The notes under the pieces were generated by a model, which made no database searches, had not been told where the DNA came from, and was given only the letters and a program-made list of their open reading frames with translations. A stretch of 64,000 nt of DNA from Sparassis latifolia (lineage: Eukaryota; Basidiomycota; Agaricomycetes; Polyporales; Sparassidaceae), in NCBI GenBank assembly GCA_018466975.1, contig JAENRS010000017.1:592335-656334 (forward strand). Direction: 5' to 3'. This document shows positions 24,854-36,838 of the stretch, one piece after another (positions within the stretch are counted from its first letter, which is position 1; each line of letters starts with the position of its first letter). The position numbers and the translations under genes were made by a program.

Positions 24854-25323
24854 GCAACAATAATATGATGCACCATTCCTTTTCGTCTTTCGCATCTCCC
24901 ACCAATTTTTTGTTGGCGTCTCCCCGGTACAGCAATGTGTTCTTTCATGAAAGCTCTATGATGCCCGCACAGTCAGTCGGTCGAAACTAAAATCAACGTG
25001 GCCATATATGGGTCCCGACGAACCGACTATGGTACCGCCCGTCGGCAACCGTCGGCAACCATTGCAATTATGACTAGTTCGAATTCCAACGTAGGCCCGA
25101 CGGGAAGGAGGAGTTTCCGCATGTCCCTACATCCATGTAATCGAAATGACGGATAACAGTGGAGCCTCCACTGTTATCCGTCATTTCGGCCACACGGGTA
25201 TGAGCGGATGAAGGGATAGGCTCAAATGGCGGATGACCTTTCCCAAAATGCATAAAAGGTGTGCCCTTCCTGCTGTGATGGACCATATCTCTTCACTTGT
25301 CCTCGTCCGTACCTGTGTCCATC
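24854..25323. promoter_or_regulatory. Intergenic upstream region with a near-perfect palindrome
   Basis: No gene. It holds the 47-bp palindrome at 25142-25188 and a tandem CGTCGGCAAC duplication near 25030-25050. It would serve as promoter for the gene starting at 25324. Confidence 0.4.
25142..25188. repeat. Near-zero-loop palindrome with 23-bp perfect arms
   Basis: The arm 25142-25164 (beginning CGAAATGACGGATAACAG) is repeated exactly in reverse complement at 25166-25188, with a single base, 25165, between. It lies about 140 nt before the next ATG. Confidence 0.9.
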
Positions 25324-26085
25324 ATGTCTTCTAACACCTTGGTGTCTACCCTTTCAGCTGGTCTGGAATCACCCACCCTCCCTTGTACAGTGCCCAGCGA
25401 TTACCGTCTCCCTATACCTCTTGCGTATATTTTTCCAAGTACACGCGACATTACCACCAGCGATATTCGCCCTCCTATGCCGGAGGAGACCATCCTTTAC
25501 CCGCGGATTCGACAGACGACGCCCCACCAGGATCGCAGTCGTTCTGAGCACCTGGCCAACAAACATAAACGCGATGACACCGAGGACGAGGATGATGGAT
25601 ACGAGGCGGGCTGTGAGAGCGAGAAAGTAAGCAGGAAGCGGCGCAGGACTTCCTCCCGCACTTCGCGCTCCACGCCACCTGCAGGCGAGGTGCAGGAGCG
25701 CAAGTACTTCGGGCTGGGGCTGGGTTTTCCCAGTAACGTCGCTCCGCGCCTGACCCGCAGAACTGCGTTCATCGAGTCGGCACCATCAACACCGTTTATC
25801 GATGCGGATGAGTCCCACGTCCAGTCCAACCCTCATAGCCATCATTCGGAGTCGGCTCTCCTCATCCGGACCACATCACTCGAAAGCAACGCAGAAGTGC
25901 CTGGTGCACCGCGTCTCTTGTCAAAGCCGTTCACGCCCGACTTGTGCATCCCACGCAGTCCTAAGTCCCTGGTGGGCCTGGCCATCAGCATCCATATTCC
26001 CATTCGTGCCACGCCGCAGCCACAGTCGCCGGTGCAGGCGAACGACCCGCGATACGACGACCTAATTGTATATCTCGGCGTATAA
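25324..26085 (+). CDS. Unknown protein, basic-rich and likely nuclear
   Basis: A single open exon of 253 residues from the ATG at 25324 (MSSNTLVSTLSAGLESP). I do not recognise it. An acidic run (DDTEDEDDGYEAG) is followed by KVSRKRRRTSSRTSRS, which looks like a bipartite nuclear localisation signal, and then a Pro/Ser/His-rich, low-complexity remainder ending DDLIVYLGV. No folded domain, signal peptide or membrane segment is visible. High GC at third positions and an intact long frame support real coding. Confidence 0.6.
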   Translation: MSSNTLVSTLSAGLESPTLPCTVPSDYRLPIPLAYIFPSTRDITTSDIRPPMPEETILYPRIRQTTPHQDRSRSEHLANKHKRDDTEDEDDGYEAGCESEKVSRKRRRTSSRTSRSTPPAGEVQERKYFGLGLGFPSNVAPRLTRRTAFIESAPSTPFIDADESHVQSNPHSHHSESALLIRTTSLESNAEVPGAPRLLSKPFTPDLCIPRSPKSLVGLAISIHIPIRATPQPQSPVQANDPRYDDLIVYLGV

Positions 26086-26298
26086 GCATTCGGGCATAAC
26101 TCTTAGACAACGAGCTTGCCTCGCGCATCCAACCCTCATACCTACACATGCTCATCTTGGAATAAAATTACATTAAAATCCAAATCAAACGAGGTTGAAT
26201 TCTGTGTAAACAAGTGATGTCGTACACCGTGCTCTATTCATCTTTGAAAAATCTATGCACGTTCTTCTACACCTCGAGAGCTTTTCGAATCGATATTG

Positions 26299-27610
26299 TC
26301 ACCACTTATCGTAGTCGAACCTCCCATGTAAACGCGTTATAATTTCTAGAAATTCCGGTTCTGCCTCGAGGGTGAGATATCCGTGGCGGATCATGAACTC
26401 TACTAGAACTGGGATCGCGGTCGTACCACCCAGATTAATCGACATCCTGGTAACGACAAAGTGTAGAGCTCACCTAGAGCACAGTTTCGCTTGAAAAGAC
26501 CTGAGCGCATGCGAGTGATCACCTCGTCCAGTGGAAGTAGCTACATGGTTGATCTAATAAAGATGACAGCTGATGTGTAAAGATGGTGCGCTGACCTCAA
26601 ATAATTCCACCTCTCCATCCAGAGGCTTAGGTTGGAACGGAGCGGGGTCTACGCCAGGGGGTACGCGTAGATCGTAGACGTATCTTGACTGTCATCAGGC
26701 TCAATAACAAGAGCATAAATATCGCACTTACTCGACCTCAGGCTGCAACCATCCTGCATCGGTTCTGTCAAGCGACAATATTACCATCCCTAGACTCCAC
26801 TAGGATAGAACGCCACGATATACACCGAAAGAAATAGCTCACGCTCCCAACTGATCGAGCGTACTTCCTCACCACGTTCTCTTCAATGCTCGCCTCTTCC
26901 ATGGACTCCTTCACAAGGGACTCGAACGCACCGAGTCCGCACGGGATACCCCCTGCAACACTGTTATCGAGATACCCTGGCCAAGTCTGTTTCGTCCGAG
27001 ATCGGGTTGGGACCCAGATCTTGCAGGAACGAGCCCCGTCAGCATCGACATCATCCTCGTAGATAGTCATGTGTACGCCGTATGTGACGACGCCAAATAG
27101 AGCGCACGCTGCCCGCTCCATCATGAACGCGTAGTTTTTCGCCGTGTCGCCGGTCATAGCCCCAGAAGTGTCAAGTGCATCCTCGTCTTTCGCAGGCGAG
27201 TCGTGTGCGCCAAACGGGTTACGATACACAGGGTACAGTTCACCACGCCACTTCTTCGGCCCTATGATATCAGTCCATAAGTCCTCGTCCCGCCACCGCT
27301 CGCACATCTCCTTCATCACACGCGTCCGCTGAGCCGACGTACGGATCCAGGTAGCAAAGCTCACTGTGGCTTGCCCACCATGCGTGCTAAACTCCCAAAC
27401 CGGTTGCCCGCGTGCATTCTCCGCCCGAAGCTGGGAGAGCACCACAGGTCGAAGGAGGCCAATGGCAGGGGAGAAGGGCTCGGGTGTGAGATGCCATGGC
27501 GTAAGATGTTCATTGCTAGCGTTGGTACTCGTCCCCGAGACTCTGAAATTGTCACAGGCGCCGATAATTTGCAGATACGTTTGGGGTGAGGTAGGTGCTG
27601 GTCCGACCAT
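26299..27610 (-). CDS. Nudix hydrolase of the DUF4743/Tnr3-like type
   Basis: The first long exon starts at the ATG at 27610 (MVGPAPTSPQTYLQIIGACDN). It has a DUF4743-like N-terminal region (FATWIRTSAQRTRVMKEMCERWR) and then the Nudix box GGIPCGLGAFESLVKESMEE, close to G-x5-E-x7-R-E-x-x-E-E with Lys for the Arg. Later exons carry AGWLQPEVEYVYDLRVPPG, a Nudix C-terminal strand, and the end INLGGTTAIPVLVEFMIRHG..FDYDKW with TGA at 26299. Four or five introns. Relatives include the Nudix half of fission yeast Tnr3 and plant NUDT20/24, which hydrolyse damaged thiamine diphosphates; that role here is inference. Confidence 0.85.
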
Positions 27611-28106
27611 ATGCGAGTCGTGGCAGAAGTGGCGGCACTGAGTCGAATTAATATTGCAACGGTTACAGCTCATCTAATCTCCTCATCTAAGCGCTCAGCG
27701 TTCAACGTTCAACGGACAACGATTTCAAATGTCAATGCGAACAGCTTTCAAAACAACTTGGCAGTCCCTAGGGCGCCGCGGAGTAGTCGCGTCATATGCA
27801 TGAAGTACGAGGATGGGCTTGCGGGCACGACATCCAGAAGCCGATGCAGTATGGAGCGCATTCGAGCGGGAAAAAGCGTTGGCTGCGTCCCACTACGCAT
27901 CGAAGTTGATGTTATCTCATTTGCCAGAGTCGAAGCCTTCCTTGCATGTTCAAATTCAAACTACTATTCTCAAATTTCAAATCATGTGGGCACTACAAGC
28001 TTAAGAGTAACGACCTAGCATTATCAACTTGCATGCACTTGGTTAGTCAATTATGTAGTACCTTCCATAGAGATAGCGACTCACAACTCCATATCGTATG
28101 TTCACT
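27611..28106. other. Intergenic, nothing recognised
   Basis: Upstream of the Nudix gene and downstream of the small secreted-protein gene. AT-rich with short direct repeats (TCAACGTTCAACG near 27700). No gene. Confidence 0.45.
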
Positions 28107-28901
28107 TCAGGTGAGTACGAAGACCTCCGCAGAGTTGGACCTGACGGAGTCGTTACGAGATGCTTTGAACGCGTATATGCCGGGTATTGTGATATTGAAT
28201 ACGACTTGGCCATCTGCATCCGACACCGCTTTCATCCCACCGTTCGTCTGCGTGACCGCTGCCCCAGGGATCGTAACACCTGTCCTCCCATCCGTCACAA
28301 GAAGCGCCACAGGCCCAGCCGACAGTACATCGGCTGAGCCGTTCACTGCCAGCTCGAGGAAGTGGGTAACGCCAAAGGCATTATACGCAAATAGAACATT
28401 GTCGTTGAATGCGACCTCTTGTTGGCACCCGCCGACGGGGATTAAAGCATAATTGAGAAGAATGCCCCAAAATTCCGTCGTGGTCTGCGCGGAAGATGCA
28501 ATGCGCGTGATGGAGTAATCATCGTACTTCGCGTTGTACGTGCTGGTATATAGACAGAGCTAAGGGAGTCTACTCGGCGGGTAAAAAGAAGCGGTTACTC
28601 ACCCATCCCATGTGAACCCAGCAAATTGAGAAGCGTTGTCGAGAGCACTCGTGCATGTAGGCCCTGGAAACAGGTTTGCATTATTATTTGTACCGTCGCA
28701 GTGATGCGTTCCGCCTGAAGCTGTTGTAACGTTGTGACCAACGGTGACGATAGGTCCCTCATAGATCGTGCTATTCGCCCCTTCAACGCGCAAATTCACC
28801 ACTGTTCCGTTGTTGGAGGCAGCAGTACAATGGGCGAGCATGCTGACCTCCGCCAGCACGGAGATGAGTGAAGGGATGCTCAGGACAGACTTGGGTCTCA
28901 T
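28107..28901 (-). CDS. Small secreted protein with a DUF4430/intrinsic-factor-like domain
   Basis: Two exons: 28901 to about 28608, and about 28549-28107. The start MRPKSVLSIPSLISVLAE and the following hydrophobic run look like a signal peptide ending near HCTAA. The mature part has VNLRVEGANSTIYEGPIVTV, HHCDGTNNNAN, and TYNAKYDDYSITRI with WGILLNY, the pattern of basidiomycete proteins with a DUF4430 (cobalamin-binding, intrinsic-factor-like) fold, then an Ig-like C-terminal tail (VALLVTDGRTGVTIPGA). Paired Cys suggest disulphides. The ligand is unknown. A 20-bp repeat array lies about 85 nt upstream of the start. Confidence 0.72.
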
Positions 28902-28984
28902 CGCATCCAAAGAGTACGAGGAGGATTCACCGCGTAATAGCACAAGTACCGCCACATCGATAACTGAGACTATATAGGCACACG

Positions 28985-29064
28985 GCGATGACAGACGCAA
29001 TGAAGCGATGACAGACGCAATGAAGCGATGAAAGACGCAATGAAGCGAAGACAGATGCAATGAA
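28985..29064. repeat. 20-bp tandem repeat, 4 copies
   Basis: Units GCGATGACAGACGCAATGAA at 28985, 29005, 29025 and 29045; the first two are identical, the third has one change and the fourth two. It lies in the shared upstream region of the small secreted-protein gene and ATG1. Confidence 0.9.
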
Positions 29065-29390
29065 ATACAGATTGTGCGACGTCCAAGGAGATGTCTAGTC
29101 GAGTCTTGCCAGGGACAACTTCCACATAGTCACCGCAAGTAATTCCGATGCAAGGGGTCCAGACAGTAGTGTTGTAACGACACTTGAAGGTCCTAAAACC
29201 TCGGTAACAATATTTGCCTAAGGTGACGTAATCAGATAACTACAACCTCAACAACTGCTTCCTCTTCTTTTAGTCATGTTCCCCTCTCAGGCCGCCGATT
29301 AGATATTTCAATCCTTCTTTCTTGTAATTCAATCAATCCAACCTACCCGACCACAATCTGTCGATTGGTGCTGAACGAAGATTGCGCTCA

Positions 29391-32300
29391 ATGCCCCCTT
29401 CCGCAGCATCTCCTACTCCTCCTGCTAGCAAGCCGCAGAGCTCATCCGAGAAACTCAACGCATTTCGACGAGTCGAAGACGATGAAGTTAAGCCGTACGT
29501 TATTGTGAGTGACCTCGGAAAGGGCAGCTTCGCTACTGTCTACCGCGGTTATCATGAGGTGAGTTGAAAATGTCTCACGTCGTGCATGTTTCTCACTGGC
29601 ATATGAAGCAAACACATCAGCAAGTCGCTATAAAGACCGTGAACAGGAGCACATTGAGCCCCAAGCTCTTCGATAACCTGCAAGGAGAAATCGAGATTCT
29701 GAAAGCATTATCTCACAGACATATAACCAGACTGTTGGACATCGTGGTAAGTCGTCCTTCAGCCTGTCACTCTCTACTCGCCAACATTCCTTTCAGCGAG
29801 CCGAGAGGAATATTTATCTCATAATAGAGTTCTGCGCTGGCGGCGATCTCGCCAATTACATGAAGAAGCGCGGGCGAGTGGAAGGCCTTGAATATGTGCC
29901 ATCCCCCGGTGCGGCGCCGACGTACTACCCACATCCGAGGACGGGTGGTCTGGATGAGATCGTCGTCCGTAGCTTCCTCCGCCAACTCGGTAAGTGTCAC
30001 CCGTTCACGAGGGGACTCATATTCTGACTCTTGAGACTTGCAGCTCGCGCAATCAAGTTCCTGCGCCAACGTAATCTCATCCATCGTGACATAAAGCCTC
30101 AGGTGAGCTCCGCCACTGTGTAGCTTCGTACACTAACGTTCCCCAGAATCTGTTGCTGAATCCTGCGTCTTCCGACGACTTGGCAAGAGGTCACCCGCTC
30201 GGGGTCCCGATCCTGAAGGTCGCGGATTTCGGTTTCGCACGGTCACTGCCTTCCGCGACTATGGCAGAAACGCTATGCGGTTCACCGTGAGTGTGTTTGC
30301 GCACATGCATGCTCACGCGCACTTACATCGAAACAGGCTATACATGGCCCCAGAAGTCCTGCGGGGTGAGAAGTATGACGCGAAAGCGGATCTGTGGTCG
30401 GTGGGCGCGGTGCTGTACGAGATGGCAGTGGGAAGGCCACCATTCCGAGCGTCCAACCACATCGAGCTGCTGAAGAAGATTGACCTCTCCAAAGGGATCA
30501 AGTTCCCGGATGAGGATCCGCAGGCACAAGCTCGCGCAGCGGCAGGCGGAGAGGAGCTGAAGCCGGTCCCAAGCGACGTGAAGAAGCTAATTCGCTGCCT
30601 GCTGAAGCGTATGCCTGCGGAGCGATCCAGCTTCGAGGACTTTTTTGGCAGCACAGCAATGGCGAAGTCGAAGTTCCCCAGGCCGCAGCGACCCCCATCG
30701 CCCACATGGCCCGACGACGAGTACACGAACGGAGGGCAACTGGCGATCCCCGAACACCACTTAGTGATCCCACCCGAGGTGCTCGACCCGAAAGCGATGA
30801 TCCCACCCAGCAAGTTCAACTTCAGGAGACGGGAGTTGGGGAGCAATACTCCGCAAGAGTTGCCGCAGGACAGGTGCGTCTCTTCTCTAGTAGGTGGCTT
30901 ACTCGAGCAGGCGGATAATACACCCGCCAGCCCGACGTATCCCGCTACGGGTGCTTCTGAAGTGTTGAGATCACCGACGGTTCCTCTGCTTGTGGATCCA
31001 TCTCTACATACTAGGCGTTTGTCCACCGAAGTGTCAGTCATCCCTGGTGAGACAGAAGAAGATGGCCTGCTACGGCGGGAATATGTGCTCGTTGGTGACA
31101 AGAAGGCTGTTGAGTTGATCCAAGCGGTAGACGGTAAGGCTCTTACATACGGCCACACCACTGCCAGAGCCTGTGACCCTACTTCTGCAGAGATTAACGT
31201 CGCACGCCGGCGTCCACTTCGTGACAATAGACGGGTGCCACCACCCCCTCTGAAGGAGACTCCCGCGGCTGAGTTCCCTGTTTTCGAGTCTCCCGCTCCA
31301 TCGAGCGCCAACACTACGTTTCCTCCCGCTCCAAACCCAAATGCCCCTCCGTTGTCATCGTCGCCCTCTAGCATCAATTCGCGGACCGGTTCGAACGCGC
31401 TCACGCGGGCGCTCAGTCTTGCTTCGAGGAAGTTGTTTGGTTCACCATCTTCAGCGCGATCGTCGCCTTACTACCGCGAGTATACCTCATCATCTCCGAG
31501 ACGCCAGCAGATCATCTCGGGTCGTGGGCTGGGTTTACAAATGGGAGGTCAGCGGGATCCACTTGAAGACGAGCTGTTGGCTTCACTTGAGGAGCTCGCA
31601 CAGAAGACGGAAGTGTTGACACATTGGGCGGACGAGATGTACGAATACGTCAAGGCTGTGCCGCAGAGTAAGCGTTATGGAAAGTTTCGTACTTATGAAC
31701 GATTTTGACGCTCTAGTGTTGCAGAACCCCTTCCGGATCCCACGAAGTTCATCAGACGAGAAGGCGAACCGGAACGGAAGGCTGAGAAACGGAAGAACGC
31801 CGACATCGAAGCAGAATATAACGCGATGGCTTGCGTTGCACTGTACATGTTACTGATGTCCTTCTCCCAGAAGGGCGTCAGCAAATTGTGCAACTATTAC
31901 GAGCACATGCAAATGCGCGATCCGGACGGGGAGATGGAGGTCAGCGAAGGCTTTGACGAAGGTATGTCTTCATGTGTGGTAGTGTAGGTGCATACTCGGC
32001 GGGATTGCTGATGGCATTTCAAAGCGTTGACTTGGTTTGAGGAGCATTTCAACAAATGCCATGAACGCGCGGCGCTTGTCAAGACTTGGCTTCCAGCTCA
32101 GTACACCGGGCCTCCCACGTTCCTCGATCAGCTCGTATACGATCACGCTCTTATGCTGGTAAGCGCCTATCATTCATAGCAAACGATCTCATGCCCATTC
32201 TACTTTAGAGCCGAACAGCTGCTCGGAAAGAACTTCTAGATCAAGCAACGTCTCCCGACCAATGCGAGAAGCTATACGAGGAATCTCTCTGGTGTCTGTA

Positions 32301-32616
32301 TGCCCTGCAGGATGACCTTCTGCAGAAAGACAATCCGTTCATGGACGAGGACCGCGAAACGATATGTACCTGTGCGTAGCAAACAAATGGCGTGCCCGCG
32401 TACGTGGCGGACTGACATAGATGTACAGGGATCAAGCGTACGAAGCTCCGCCTCGTGCGTTGCCGTGTCAGGATGGGCATGAATGATCGTGATCGCCTCA
32501 AGGATGCCCGTCTGGACAAGAACCTGGACGACGTCCACCGAGACCCTGCACCCTGGGATGTCCCTGTCCTGGAACGTCGTGACTCTGGCTCACAACCTCT
32601 CCCGCAACATCCTTGA
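29391..32616 (+). CDS. ATG1: Serine/threonine kinase Atg1/ULK1 of autophagy initiation
   Basis: Atg1 starts autophagosome formation with Atg13/Atg17. The kinase domain is complete: glycine loop [14 protein letters not shown] lysine, EFCAGGDL hinge, IHRDIKPQ catalytic loop, [11 protein letters not shown], then [12 protein letters not shown] and [19 protein letters not shown]. The basidiomycete insertion with [15 protein letters not shown] sits before the catalytic loop. A long Pro/Ser-rich linker follows, then the C-terminal tandem MIT-type domains ([56 protein letters not shown]) that bind Atg13. The ATG at 29391 ([14 protein letters not shown]) is taken as start. At least eight introns, with acceptors before exon 2 at 29608 or 29620; stop TGA at 32614-32616. 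No defects seen. Confidence 0.94.
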
Positions 32617-32931
32617 CTGTTACCCCCGCATTTTCATATCTCCGTTAGATGCCTCATTGTATTATTCACATATTATGGGTGGCCTTGTTGACGATTCTTA
32701 CCATGTTGTCGTTGTTTTCTTTGGGCCCCTCTCATGGATCCTATAATGCCGAACTGCGATGGACAGTTACTGCGACTCGTCGTTCCCTTCTATGTATGTA
32801 CATCACATTTGTACCACTGTGTATTCCCTGCACGTCCTACTCTCTTGTATACTGCTTGTAGTATTTTTACCTGCTTCTCTCTTATTCGTATCGCTGTAAT
32901 ATACCGAGGGTGTGTATTGGCCAATCTTATC

Positions 32932-34001
32932 TCAGAACTGGAAGCTCTGGTTGAGATCATCGTATAAGTGCTCTCGCATGCCGGCGGGTAATATCGGTTC
33001 GTTGCCATTGGCGATGTACCCTGCACGCATTGTGAAGGTGGAGGGTGACCGCATATGGTAGAGGAGGAAAGCTGCTCACGGAACGGCATCTCGACGCTTT
33101 CTTTTGCATTGAAGACGATATTTGGATAATCCTGGGTCATTCGTCGGCTGTCAGCGTCACGCACCCTCTCTAAAAGTACGCACGATGAAAGGAATTTTAG
33201 ACAGCGAGACTACGTGTGCATATTAGATCAGGGCTAAGTCTCGCCTCGCTGTCGCTCACCTTTGTCTTGCACCACTATCTTCGTCACGCCGAGAGCGGTA
33301 TCAGTTGTCATTTGCACCGGACCGAGGTGTCGTGTGGGAAATCCCAATGCACGCAGTTCAGATGTTCTGTCTCGGGGTGGATCGTCGCCTGTGTTTTCAG
33401 GATCAGACCAACACGGAATCGACTAGTAGGTACATACCGAGGATGCCCTGCAACATTCAGATGCGTTATTCAGTCTCACAATATATACAAGTCGGAGGCC
33501 ACTCTGGATACTGCACAAATGCAAGCTGAACTCACCCCGAACAAGAACCAGGAGAATCGACCATCTCCGTCTTCAGGAGACAGCTCTTTCTCTGCCTTGG
33601 GGTCCAGAAGGCAAACTTTAATGAGAGGTATGTCGTTCGCTTTCATCAGCTCCATGACTGACACCTGATGAGAAGATGCCTGGGCTGACTCTGAGCTTTC
33701 TGTCGGTGTTCCTCGGTCAAATAGTGACGAAAGCGAGGGGCAAGACGACTGGGACAAGTGCGTGAAATGGACATGGGCTCCAGGGCCTGCTAAAGAGCGC
33801 ATGTGCTTCGAGAGACTTCGCAAACAGGTCACAAAATGGTTATAGAATATGCATGCTTACCATGTATTCTAACTCGACCCACTTCGGGATCGCTTTGGAG
33901 GTGTCCTCGTCCTCTTCCATGTGTTCTGCCGTGTCCTAATCAGACGCATGCGCGTGTACACGAGGTCAGCCTTTCTTACCAATGACATAGGTGAAACCCA
34001 T
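32932..34001 (-). CDS. SFM1: SPOUT-type protein arginine methyltransferase Sfm1 (DUF431)
   Basis: Yeast Sfm1 methylates an arginine of ribosomal protein Rps3 in the cytosol. Seven exons (34001-33980, 33925-33861, 33805-33536, 33447-33438, 33388-33260, 33169-33080, 33020-32932) give exactly 224 residues; the yeast protein is 213. The start MGFTYVIEHMEE matches the family's YVVEHME. The SPOUT knot carries KVCLLDPKAEKELSPED, FSWFLFGGILGDDPPRDRT (AdoMet loop), GFPTRHLGPVQMTTDTA and NAKESVEMPFRYI. Exon 4 is only 10 nt. It diverges from the eS30 gene, an apt neighbour but not proof of co-regulation. Confidence 0.9.
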
Positions 34002-34538
34002 TGGACCACAGTAGAAGTGAGGTCTATGACATCAGGACTTTTAGAATGAACGAACAGAAACTACTTCATGGAACTCACAGCTGGGGTACTCGCAGTGGAT
34101 GTCGTCGCGAGAGTACATACAAAGTTAACGAAAGAGCGTCCCATTATGCTTAGTTGCGCACTACCGTCCCGCTCAACGTCAATATCTAGGATGGGACACT
34201 TTATCTACTGCCCCAAGAATGTGAACATACATCAGGCAGTCATTTATTTCTCCAAGTTTGTTTGCGAGATCTTAGAGGTCTAACAGTCCGAGTCAATGAC
34301 CACGTTCCACGACCTCGCCCTAACTTCACGTTATGTTCTGTCGAATTCAGCGAATTTAGAACGCATACGACTATAGCTAGGAATATTCACAATATTTCAC
34401 AATCTCACATGGTGTAGAAGCCACAACGATGGAAAAGGGAAGATGACATAAGCATAAGGTGAGAAAACTTCATCGCTGACTGTACAGTTGTTGCATCTGC
34501 CCTCCCGTATCGACGACCTACACGCTCAGCAAGCAAAC
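34002..34538. promoter_or_regulatory. Divergent promoter region of SFM1 and eS30
   Basis: About 540 nt between two translation-related genes pointing apart. It is AT-rich with no coding signal. I cannot pick out defined boxes. Confidence 0.4.
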
Positions 34539-35252
34539 ATGGGAAAAGGTGATTGTTTTCTGCAGGATATTGATTGTCTTTGTGCAGCCTTACTGATGGT
34601 GGTGTCGCAGTTCACGGCTCTCTCGCTCGTGCCGGCAAAGTCAAGTCACAGACACCCAAGGTCGACAAGCAGGAGAAGAAGAAGACTCCCAAAGGTCGTG
34701 CCAAGAAGCGGATACTCTACAACCGCAGGTACGTAGACTATGTTGCTGAACAATCACTTGTATCTTGACTCAGTTCTGCAGATTCGTTAACGTTACAACT
34801 CTCCCTGGTGGCAAGCGGAGAATGTGAGTGACCACTTTGGTTCTAAGTTTTCCATGTTCCGCGTGCTTTCACTTTGCCCGCCTACGGATGATACAACCAA
34901 CCAATGCATAGTTCACACTGAATCACTTCTGTTGAGAACCATTCATCTTGTCTTTCGCTCCTATCTGATCCTTAAACCAACTCGTTATCCTTGCTGCGGG
35001 CATGTTCTGACTTGTCATCACTCTTGCAGGAACCCCAACCCGAGAGAAGTAAAATTGCCCTCTGGGGTTGATCGCGACGCAGCAGGCGTCATCGTCGGGT
35101 CTGCTGCCCTTCTGTATCCGCTACGGAACGCGTCCTGGAGTGTCATTGATGGAGTTGAGACGCGCATTGGCTGTATCATTCTTATTCCCACTGCACCTTA
35201 TGTTCATCAGTTCATGCATAGTATGCCCATCTACAACACGATCATGATTTGA
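34539..35252 (+). CDS. RPS30: 40S ribosomal protein eS30, possible unusual C-terminal extension
   Basis: Exons 34539-34548, 34611-34728, 34782-34823 and one starting at 35030 read [54 protein letters not shown], then NPNP. That is the whole eS30 protein (about 62 residues) without a fused ubiquitin-like part, as in fungi. After NPNPRE the frame stays open for about 70 further codons to TGA at 35250-35252, which would give 130 residues. A GTAAAATT donor directly after RE suggests instead a further intron and a short last exon that I cannot place; the span given therefore covers the open-frame reading. The 207-nt third intron is long for this genome and could hold a small RNA, but no box pattern is clear. 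Confidence 0.8.
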
Positions 35253-35467
35253 GGGCAATCGCCTTTCTGACCGCTATTCGTCGAGTTTTGTCAGAGAGGT
35301 GTCGCCGAGGACGGACTACGTCCAATTGCATGGCAGATACAGGTAAGTATTGGGGGGAATAGACTGCTCTACAAGGGAAGTTCGTAGTCGCTAGTACCCA
35401 ACAGCGACGTGACGTGCCTGCTTTCCAAATATCGGTACTCAGATAAATGCTGACGGCGATACAAACA

Positions 35468-36679
35468 TCAGTGGATCACAGTAGCTAGTGTGCTCATGAA
35501 GGAGGTATGGTCATTTGGTGGAGATGCACCCTTCACGTTGAGGTATGCTGTCCGCAAACGCTCCGTGGAGAGCTCGTCCAAGTTCGCGAGTTTCGCAGTG
35601 GTCGGAGCAGGCGTTTGTGATGCCGACGATGATGAATGGCGTGGCTCGGTGATCAATCGATGAGTGCACTGAGCGGTCGATCCGCAAGGTGAATTGATAT
35701 GCACGGCGAAGACGCGAACATACGCACCAACTTGACGCCGTACCATGCTCGCAGAGTCAGACTCACTGGTATCGAGTCCTGTGGGACGCCTTCCTCATCG
35801 TCTGTCATGTCGACAGCCACGAGGAACATTTTGAGGGAGAGCGTGATATCCCCGGCCAAGTATGCAGTCTCCGCGAATTGCAGGAAACAGAAGGGGTTCT
35901 GGGGGGACAGGAGGAGGGCATGCGATAGCGACTGAAGTGCATATGTGTACCTACATAAAGACAAAGAATTAGATGCATGGATAAGTATCTATTAAGAGAT
36001 GAGTGCGTACTGTTGACATGACGCATACGTATCTGCGAGCTCAAGCCAGCCCTCCACGTCGGTGTAAAACGTGTCCAGCATTGCTGAGAGCTCTTCCACT
36101 GCACGGTCAATCTTTCCCATGCGCCGCAGGACGTAGGCTTTCCTCCTCCAAATAGCCTGCAGTGACCAACCACACCATGAGTCTGTCGGGGTGCATTCAT
36201 ATCAACGTATGACGCGTACCGCCCTCGTCGAGTCCTCCTGCAACAACTCGTCGTAGTACTTCAGTGCAACTTCTGGAGGCTCTGTCACTTCCATTCTAAT
36301 ACCTTGGAGGAGATCAACGCGGGGGGATTGAGGGAACTTGTTGGAGATGCGTTGCAGACATTGCTATGCATAATCAAACGACTTCTGTAAATATCGGGCC
36401 TCAGACAGGAACAATTCGCTCACGTCTGCGACCTTGAGCTCAGTCTGGTCAAACGCAGCTAATGTCAGCCTCTCCAGAGCATCCCAACCTGACGATGATG
36501 TGTTCAGCATGTCAACAGTCCTCCGCTGGGAAGCGTTGCATCTACTAACCTGCCTCGCCCTGTTTCGCAAATGCATCGGTTCGAAGTAACACGACGCCCT
36601 TCTCGAATGTCTCTCGAGACTTCTTCGTCTGTTGGGGGCGATAGCTGGCGAGTTTCTGGAGAGAGGTTGTGAGGTCCAT
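35468..36679 (-). CDS. EMC2: ER membrane complex subunit 2 (TPR protein)
   Basis: Emc2 is the cytosolic TPR scaffold of the ER membrane protein insertase. The N-terminus MDLTTSLQKLASYRPQ is taken from the ATG at 36679. Successive exons read WDALERLTLAAFDQTELKVA, CLQRISNKFPQSPRVDLLQG, KYYDELLQEDST, AIWRRKAYVLRRMGKIDRAV, FYTDVEGWLELADTYASCQQ and YALQSLSHALLLSPQNPF, the diagnostic order of Emc2 TPR repeats. The last exon ends STLATVIH with TGA at 35468-35470. Five or six introns. An alternative upstream Met at 36781 seems less likely. It converges with eS30 and diverges from FOL1, only about 160 nt from that gene's proposed start. Confidence 0.88.
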
Positions 36680-36838
36680 GGTGCACGCTGTAACGGCCGT
36701 TGCAGCGGGCGTCACATGCTTCCTCTCTCCCACTTTCTGCGATGCACCCGGGCCCGACGATGTTCTCATCTCCTCTCTCACACCGCCGTCCAGTCAAAAT
36801 TTGCCAACCCAATAGCCGTTCTATCACTTAGAGTGAAC

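Noticed and set aside
27611..28018. 135-codon open frame upstream of the Nudix gene
   Set aside because: No motif, AT-rich, and it overlaps the likely promoter region of the Nudix gene.
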